DNA of 64,000 nt from Intestinicryptomonas porci (lineage in GTDB: Bacteria; Verrucomicrobiota; Verrucomicrobiia; Opitutales; Intestinicryptomonadaceae), in NCBI RefSeq assembly GCF_033971905.1, contig NZ_JALBUT010000008.1, positions 1 through 64,000 of the forward strand. Reading direction: 5' to 3'. Below, piece by piece: positions 59,641-64,000 of this stretch. Positions within the stretch are counted from its first letter, which is position 1; every line of letters starts with the position of its first letter. Position numbers and translations under genes: made by a program. Below the pieces are notes generated by a model, which had not been told where the DNA came from, ran no database searches, and was given only the letters and a program-made list of their open reading frames with translations.

Positions 59641-60477
59641 TCTTCTCACAAGAACACAGCGCGGCTTAATATCGGAGTTTTCATTGCGATATTGGCGTTG
59701 TGTTTGATTGTGCCATCGGGCGTCAAAAATTTCGTTTCGGACATGTTCGGGGAGTTTCGCGCCCCGTTCGACATTTTGCCGTCGCATTTGCGCGATTTGC
59801 AAAAGTACTGGTCGCTCTCTTCGCATTCCAAGCGCGATTTGATAGAGGCGGGTAGGGACTTGGCGCGTCTTAACGCCGCCTTGGAGCTGAGGGTGTTGGA
59901 AAACGAAACTCTGCGTTCGCGTATAAAACGCTACGAAGACATTTTTTCAATCCCTCCTGCCGGCATGTACAAGCAACATGTTGCGCGCGTTGCCCGTCGC
60001 GACTTGAATGCCTGGTGGCAGCAGCTTGTAATCCGCAAAGGCTCGATTGACGGCATAAAAGAGGGGTGCGCTGTCATTTATGGCGGCGGAGTCGTTGGCA
60101 GAATTAAGGAAGTCGGGCTTTTCACGAGCGTGGTTGAGCTTGTTTCGAGCAGAAATTTCAGAATGGCGGCGGTTTTCGAAGGGGACGACAGGCCCGTGAT
60201 TTATCAAGGGGTCGGGCAGGTTTCCTTCGGGGAGGGATGCGGAGAAGTGGTTGATGTTTACGCCGACATGACGGCTTCCGCTTCAAAGCCGCGCAAGCTT
60301 GTGGCTTCTTCGATTGCGGGAGTTTTCCCCGAGGGATTGCCAATCGGGACGGTTTCAAACCTGACTTTGAACTATGACGGCATATTTAAGACGGGAAGGG
60401 TTGTCCTAAGCACGGATCTTTCAGCGTTGAACGAAGTTTTGGTTTTGGTGCCAATCGAGGCGGAGCAGAAAAAATGA
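59635..60477 (+). CDS. mreC: Rod-shape protein MreC
   Basis: 280 residues from TTG 59635. There is one N-terminal transmembrane segment (IGVFIAILALCLIVPSGV) and then a heptad-like helix (about 60-100, LARLNAALELRVLENETLRSRIKRYEDIF). The two beta-barrel domains of periplasmic MreC follow, with VARRDLNAWWQQLVIRKGSIDGIKEGCAVI and VVGRIKEVGLFTSVVELV. It links MreB to the PBP2/RodA wall synthase. Its stop overlaps the mreD start (ATGA). Confidence 0.93.
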   Translation: MASSHKNTARLNIGVFIAILALCLIVPSGVKNFVSDMFGEFRAPFDILPSHLRDLQKYWSLSSHSKRDLIEAGRDLARLNAALELRVLENETLRSRIKRYEDIFSIPPAGMYKQHVARVARRDLNAWWQQLVIRKGSIDGIKEGCAVIYGGGVVGRIKEVGLFTSVVELVSSRNFRMAAVFEGDDRPVIYQGVGQVSFGEGCGEVVDVYADMTASASKPRKLVASSIAGVFPEGLPIGTVSNLTLNYDGIFKTGRVVLSTDLSALNEVLVLVPIEAEQKK

Positions 60478-61013
60478 CGCTTTTCAAGGATATGGACGCG
60501 CGTTTTTTCATAGTGTTCGGGGTAAATTCCGCGCTTTTTTTCCTCATGGGAATTTTGGGGGACATCCTTTCCGCGGTCGGCGCATACATATATATTCCTG
60601 CGTTTTTGATAGTTTCAAGCTCTCTGTTTTTGAAATTTTTTCAGGCAATGTTTATGGCGGTTTTCTTCGGGTTTTTGTTTGAAGCCCAAACTCCGCTTGA
60701 CAATGCGCTGACTCCCGCATTGTTTGTCACGGCGTCTTTTGTCGTGTACGGTTTGAGGGCTAAGTTCAGGAGTCTCGATTCTTTCGGCATTACGTGGCTT
60801 ACTTGGTCGGTAAACATGTCGATGTACTTATTGTCGGTTTTGTTCATCTTTCCGATAGGTGTTTCGGGGGCTTGGGCGTACTTCTTGCGCGTTGTTTTCG
60901 ACGCCGTGTTCTCGTCTTTGGTTGCGGCTCTTTTTTCTGCCTACGTCGTAAATTTAAACAAATCCGTCGCCTATCTTTTGGGAGTTTCTTTAAATGTGGG
61001 GGATAACGCTTAG
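60474..61013 (+). CDS. mreD: Rod-shape protein MreD-like
   Basis: 179 residues with about five to six hydrophobic segments (FFIVFGVNSALFFLMGILGDILSAVG, MFMAVFFGFLFEAQTPLDNAL, LFVTASFVVYGL and so on). MreD diverges strongly in sequence, so the call rests on the position between mreC (ATGA overlap) and mrdA and on size and topology; 'FFGFLFEAQTP' is compatible with the family. Confidence 0.82.
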   Translation: MTLFKDMDARFFIVFGVNSALFFLMGILGDILSAVGAYIYIPAFLIVSSSLFLKFFQAMFMAVFFGFLFEAQTPLDNALTPALFVTASFVVYGLRAKFRSLDSFGITWLTWSVNMSMYLLSVLFIFPIGVSGAWAYFLRVVFDAVFSSLVAALFSAYVVNLNKSVAYLLGVSLNVGDNA

Positions 61014-61020
61014 TTAGTTT

Positions 61021-62910
61021 ATGGCTGAAAAGAAATTCGAGTCGGACGCAAAGCGCAACGAGAGGTTGTATGTACTTTATTACATATTCGGGGCGATGTT
61101 CATTATATTGCTCGGAGCCTTGGCGTACCGCCAGATTTTCATGTACGGCTACTACCACAAAAAGGGAATGTTGCAGACCCAGCGCAGAATTATTCAGCCC
61201 GGGGCAAGGGGGGATATTTACGACAGAAACGGCAGGCTGATTGTCGGAAACCGCCCCGTTTTTGACGCCGTTGTATATTTTAACGACGCCCGATTTGATT
61301 TCCGCAAAGAGTACGCGAGGCTTAACAAACTGCGCAAGCAAAATAAAGAGCCTTTCGATTATTCAAAGCTTGCAATCGCCGCCCGTACAAACGTTTTGCA
61401 GTCTTACATCGACGAAATAAATTCGATTTTGAAGACTGACTTTGTTTTGGACGCCGATTTTAACAGGCATTTTTCGGGCAGGCAGCTGATGCCCCTTCCG
61501 CTTGTAAAAAATTTAAGCATATCCCAGCACGCAATTCTTGCCGAAAAGCTCAGAGTTGATAATTCGGCAGTGCAGATTTATACCGATACTTACCGCTATT
61601 ATCCTTACGCGGACAGGGCGGCGCACGCGGTGGGATATATCCGCCCCGAAATCGAGCAGGTCGATCCCGACATACCCGGGGACGATTTGCGTACGTTTTC
61701 GTTTCTTGGGAAAATCGGCAAGTCCGGCGTTGAGAAAGCATTTGAAGACAGGCTTGCGGGCGAGACCGGGGCTGAAATCTGGGTTGTTGACCACAACGGC
61801 TTTACGTTTGAAAAGATAGAATCAAAGCCTCCGCGCAAGGGCGGAAGCATGCAGGTTTCTCTCGACATGGAGCTTCAGGGCGCGATAGAGGACGCCTTCC
61901 CCAACCGCAAGGGGGCGGCAGTCGCGCTCGACGTTAAAACGGGGGAGATTTTGGCGATGGTAAGCCGTCCGAGCTACGACCCCAACACGTTTTTCCCGAC
62001 AATGACGCATGCGATTTATAATGACATTCGCGACAGGGGCGCGTGGCTGAACAGGGCGACGCAGGGACTGTATCCTCCTGGTTCCACTTTTAAGATAATA
62101 ACCGCGCTTGCGGGCATAAAAAGCGGGGTCATCGGTCCCGACACGGTTAGTTATTGCGACGGGTATTATCAAGTGGGTTCGCGCAAGTTCCCGTGCCACA
62201 ACCGTTACGGGCACGGCGAGGTTAATTTGCAGCAGGCGATAGAAAAGAGTTGTAATGTCTTCTTTTACGAACACGGGCAAAAAATGGGCATTGACTCAAT
62301 TGCTAAAACCGCGAAGGAAATGGGGCTTGATTCCCCGACGGGTATAGAGCTTCACGAGGAGTCCACGCGCCTTACCATTGTTCCTACTCCCGAATTTAAG
62401 CGAAAGCAGGGGAGCGGATGGAGCAAGGGGGACACTGCAAACGTATCCATAGGGCAGGGTGATTTGCGCCAGACACCGCTTCAAATGGCGTGTTTTGCCG
62501 CAAGCCTTGCAAGGGGGGAAACGCGCACAAAACCGTCAATTTTGCACGATACGACGCGAAAGACCGACATGAAGTACCACGGCGCGAAAAAATTGGACAT
62601 CCCGAAATCGGGCTATGACGCAGTTATAGAGGGAATGGTAAATGCGGTTGAACGCGGAACATGCCGCCGCGCGGCGATCGATGGGGTTAAAATTGCCGCA
62701 AAATCGGGAACCGCGCAGGTCATGGTGAAGGGGCGCAAGCTGACATTGGCTTGGATGATAGCCTTTGCTCCCGTTGAAAATCCTGAAATAGCGGCGGCAG
62801 TCATAGTGGAGGGCGAAGAGCCCGGGGACGCAAGCGGCGGGGCGACTGCGGGCCCCATAATGAGGGAAATGTTTGCCGAATACTTTAAGGGCAGACAGGT
62901 GGCGCAGTAG
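61021..62910 (+). CDS. mrdA: Penicillin-binding protein 2 (elongation transpeptidase)
   Basis: The 629-residue protein has an N-terminal transmembrane anchor (LYVLYYIFGAMFIILLGALAYRQIF). A pedestal domain starts with ARGDIYDRNGRLIVGNRPVF. The transpeptidase motifs are SxxK in LYPPGSTFKIITAL (about residue 357), SxN in IEKSCNVFFYE and KSGTAQV (about residue 561). It cross-links peptidoglycan during rod elongation together with MreB/C/D. No rodA follows; the next gene is glmS. It starts seven bases after mreD. Confidence 0.95.
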   Translation: MAEKKFESDAKRNERLYVLYYIFGAMFIILLGALAYRQIFMYGYYHKKGMLQTQRRIIQPGARGDIYDRNGRLIVGNRPVFDAVVYFNDARFDFRKEYARLNKLRKQNKEPFDYSKLAIAARTNVLQSYIDEINSILKTDFVLDADFNRHFSGRQLMPLPLVKNLSISQHAILAEKLRVDNSAVQIYTDTYRYYPYADRAAHAVGYIRPEIEQVDPDIPGDDLRTFSFLGKIGKSGVEKAFEDRLAGETGAEIWVVDHNGFTFEKIESKPPRKGGSMQVSLDMELQGAIEDAFPNRKGAAVALDVKTGEILAMVSRPSYDPNTFFPTMTHAIYNDIRDRGAWLNRATQGLYPPGSTFKIITALAGIKSGVIGPDTVSYCDGYYQVGSRKFPCHNRYGHGEVNLQQAIEKSCNVFFYEHGQKMGIDSIAKTAKEMGLDSPTGIELHEESTRLTIVPTPEFKRKQGSGWSKGDTANVSIGQGDLRQTPLQMACFAASLARGETRTKPSILHDTTRKTDMKYHGAKKLDIPKSGYDAVIEGMVNAVERGTCRRAAIDGVKIAAKSGTAQVMVKGRKLTLAWMIAFAPVENPEIAAAVIVEGEEPGDASGGATAGPIMREMFAEYFKGRQVAQ

Positions 62911-62973
62911 TTTTTATTGTTGTAATTTTTTAGTTTTCAGCTAATTTCATATCTTAATTTTAATTGCAGTTTT

Positions 62974-64000
62974 ATGTGCGGCATTATTGGCTATATAGGA
63001 AAGAGAGAAGTTGCCCCTATTTTGATAGACGGGCTTAAACGAATGGAATATCGCGGCTATGACTCCGCAGGCGTCGCGATGATAAACGGCAAAAAAGAGC
63101 TGGACATACGCAAAAGGAAAGGCCGCGTTTCGGTTGTGGCTTCCGAGGTCGAGGCGGATCATTTTTCGGCTCATGTGGGCATAGGGCATACGCGCTGGGC
63201 GACGCACGGGGGCGTAACCGACACCAATGCGCATCCGCATGTTTCAAGTTGCGGCAGGTTTATAATGGTCCATAACGGAATTATCGAAAATTACGAAAAT
63301 ATGCGCTCGTTTTTGATTTCCAAGGGCTATACCTTCAAATCGGAAACGGACTCCGAGGCTCTCGTAAACCTCATCGCCTACCATTTTGACGAGCGCACGA
63401 AAGACTACAACGAAGACAGGTTTTTGGAGGCGGTGCGCAAGGCATTGTTGCATGTGGAGGGAACTTACGGCATTGCCGTCATATCTCCGCTTTTCCCGAA
63501 TGAAATCATTGCGGCGAGAAAAGGCTCTCCATTGATTATAGGAATAGGCAACGGCGAACATTTCATTGCAAGCGACGTATCCGGCTTTTCGGGCAGGGCA
63601 AAAAATGTCATCTATTTGGAAGACGGGCAGGTTGCGAGCATAACGAAAGACGATTGCGACATTCTCACCATCGGCAAGCAGCAGGTTGAATGCGTAATAA
63701 AAGAAATCGACTGGGAAATGGAAACCGCCGAGCTTGGTTCATACAAGCACTTCATGGAAAAGGAGATTTTCGAGCAGCGCAAGGCAATAGAAAACGCCAT
63801 TCGCGGCAGGCTTTCCGACGACCAGTCCACGGCGGTTTTAAACGGGCTTAACATCACCGCAAACGAGCTGCGGAGCATCGACAGGATTTTGCTCTGCGCC
63901 TGCGGCACGGCGTGGCATGCGTGCCTTGTCGCCGAGTATCTTATAGAACGCTACGCGCGCATTCCGGTTGAAGTCGAGTACGCGAGCGAATTCAGATACC
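62974..64000 (+). CDS. glmS: Glucosamine-fructose-6-phosphate aminotransferase GlmS, 5' part (runs off the window)
   Basis: ATG 62974 begins M-C-G-I-I-G-Y; Cys2 is the glutaminase nucleophile once Met is removed. The amidotransferase domain shows LKRMEYRGYDSAGVA, IGHTRWATHGGVTDTNAHPH and HNGIIENY, followed by KGSPLIIG and ASDVSGF. The linker HFMEKEIFEQ and the start of the isomerase (sugar isomerase) domain with RILLCACGTAWHACLVAEYLIERYARIPVEVEYASEF are also present. The enzyme makes glucosamine-6-phosphate for UDP-GlcNAc, feeding the wall machinery encoded just upstream. No glmS ribozyme can fit in the 63 bases between mrdA and glmS. Confidence 0.96.
   Translation, partial: MCGIIGYIGKREVAPILIDGLKRMEYRGYDSAGVAMINGKKELDIRKRKGRVSVVASEVEADHFSAHVGIGHTRWATHGGVTDTNAHPHVSSCGRFIMVHNGIIENYENMRSFLISKGYTFKSETDSEALVNLIAYHFDERTKDYNEDRFLEAVRKALLHVEGTYGIAVISPLFPNEIIAARKGSPLIIGIGNGEHFIASDVSGFSGRAKNVIYLEDGQVASITKDDCDILTIGKQQVECVIKEIDWEMETAELGSYKHFMEKEIFEQRKAIENAIRGRLSDDQSTAVLNGLNITANELRSIDRILLCACGTAWHACLVAEYLIERYARIPVEVEYASEFRY

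Overview
The window looks like chromosome of a Gram-negative bacterium of moderate GC (mid-40s by eye), most likely from the Verrucomicrobiota/Lentisphaerota side of the PVC group. This is inferred from a PEP-CTERM protein, large secreted multi-domain proteins joining beta-propellers, CxxCH haem motifs and a formylglycine-enzyme-like domain, an Agl23-type membrane protein, a SET-domain protein and a GTP-type PEP carboxykinase. Shine-Dalgarno sites are weak at most genes. TAG, TAA and TGA all end genes. I see no prophage, insertion sequence, CRISPR array or rRNA. The only RNA gene is a tRNA-Phe.

Layout. 1-10.1 kb is an accessory surface region: the 3' part of an autotransporter, then a small exported-protein gene split by a -1 frame change at an A7 run, then a 6.8-kb gene for a giant secreted Ig/beta-helix protein whose signal peptide is cut off by an in-frame amber codon. 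10.2-11.9 kb (minus) is a djlA-thiS-thiF-like operon. 12-18 kb (plus) holds a secreted GH67-like protein, recN and ftsK. Right after ftsK, starting in its last codons, are three tandem copies (152-bp period) of a nested-hairpin element with G-U wobbles and a compensatory pair change; this is the strongest candidate for something undescribed. 18.5-24.8 kb holds an asparagine/glycine repeat protein, PEP carboxykinase, a TPR membrane protein and an outer-membrane barrel. 25.4-32.1 kb holds two divergent large exported haem-motif proteins. 32.5-37 kb holds an SGNH acetylesterase divergent from an IclR-type regulator with a candidate operator between them, then a PEP-CTERM subtilase-like protein.

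36.9-39.5 kb holds sufS, a lipoprotein, a small membrane protein and tRNA-Phe. 39.7-48.6 kb is a plus-strand housekeeping run: DExH helicase, trmB, thrS (no TGS domain), recJ, lrgA-lrgB and an MFS carrier. It converges on a seven-gene minus-strand run (58.5 to 48.6 kb): dsbD, lysA, thioesterase, Agl23-like protein, AsmA-like protein, panB and SET protein. The window ends with the cell-shape cluster mreB-mreC-mreD-mrdA and the 5' part of glmS, so elongation machinery, cell-wall precursor supply (lysA, glmS) and envelope maintenance (dsbD, AsmA-like) lie close together.
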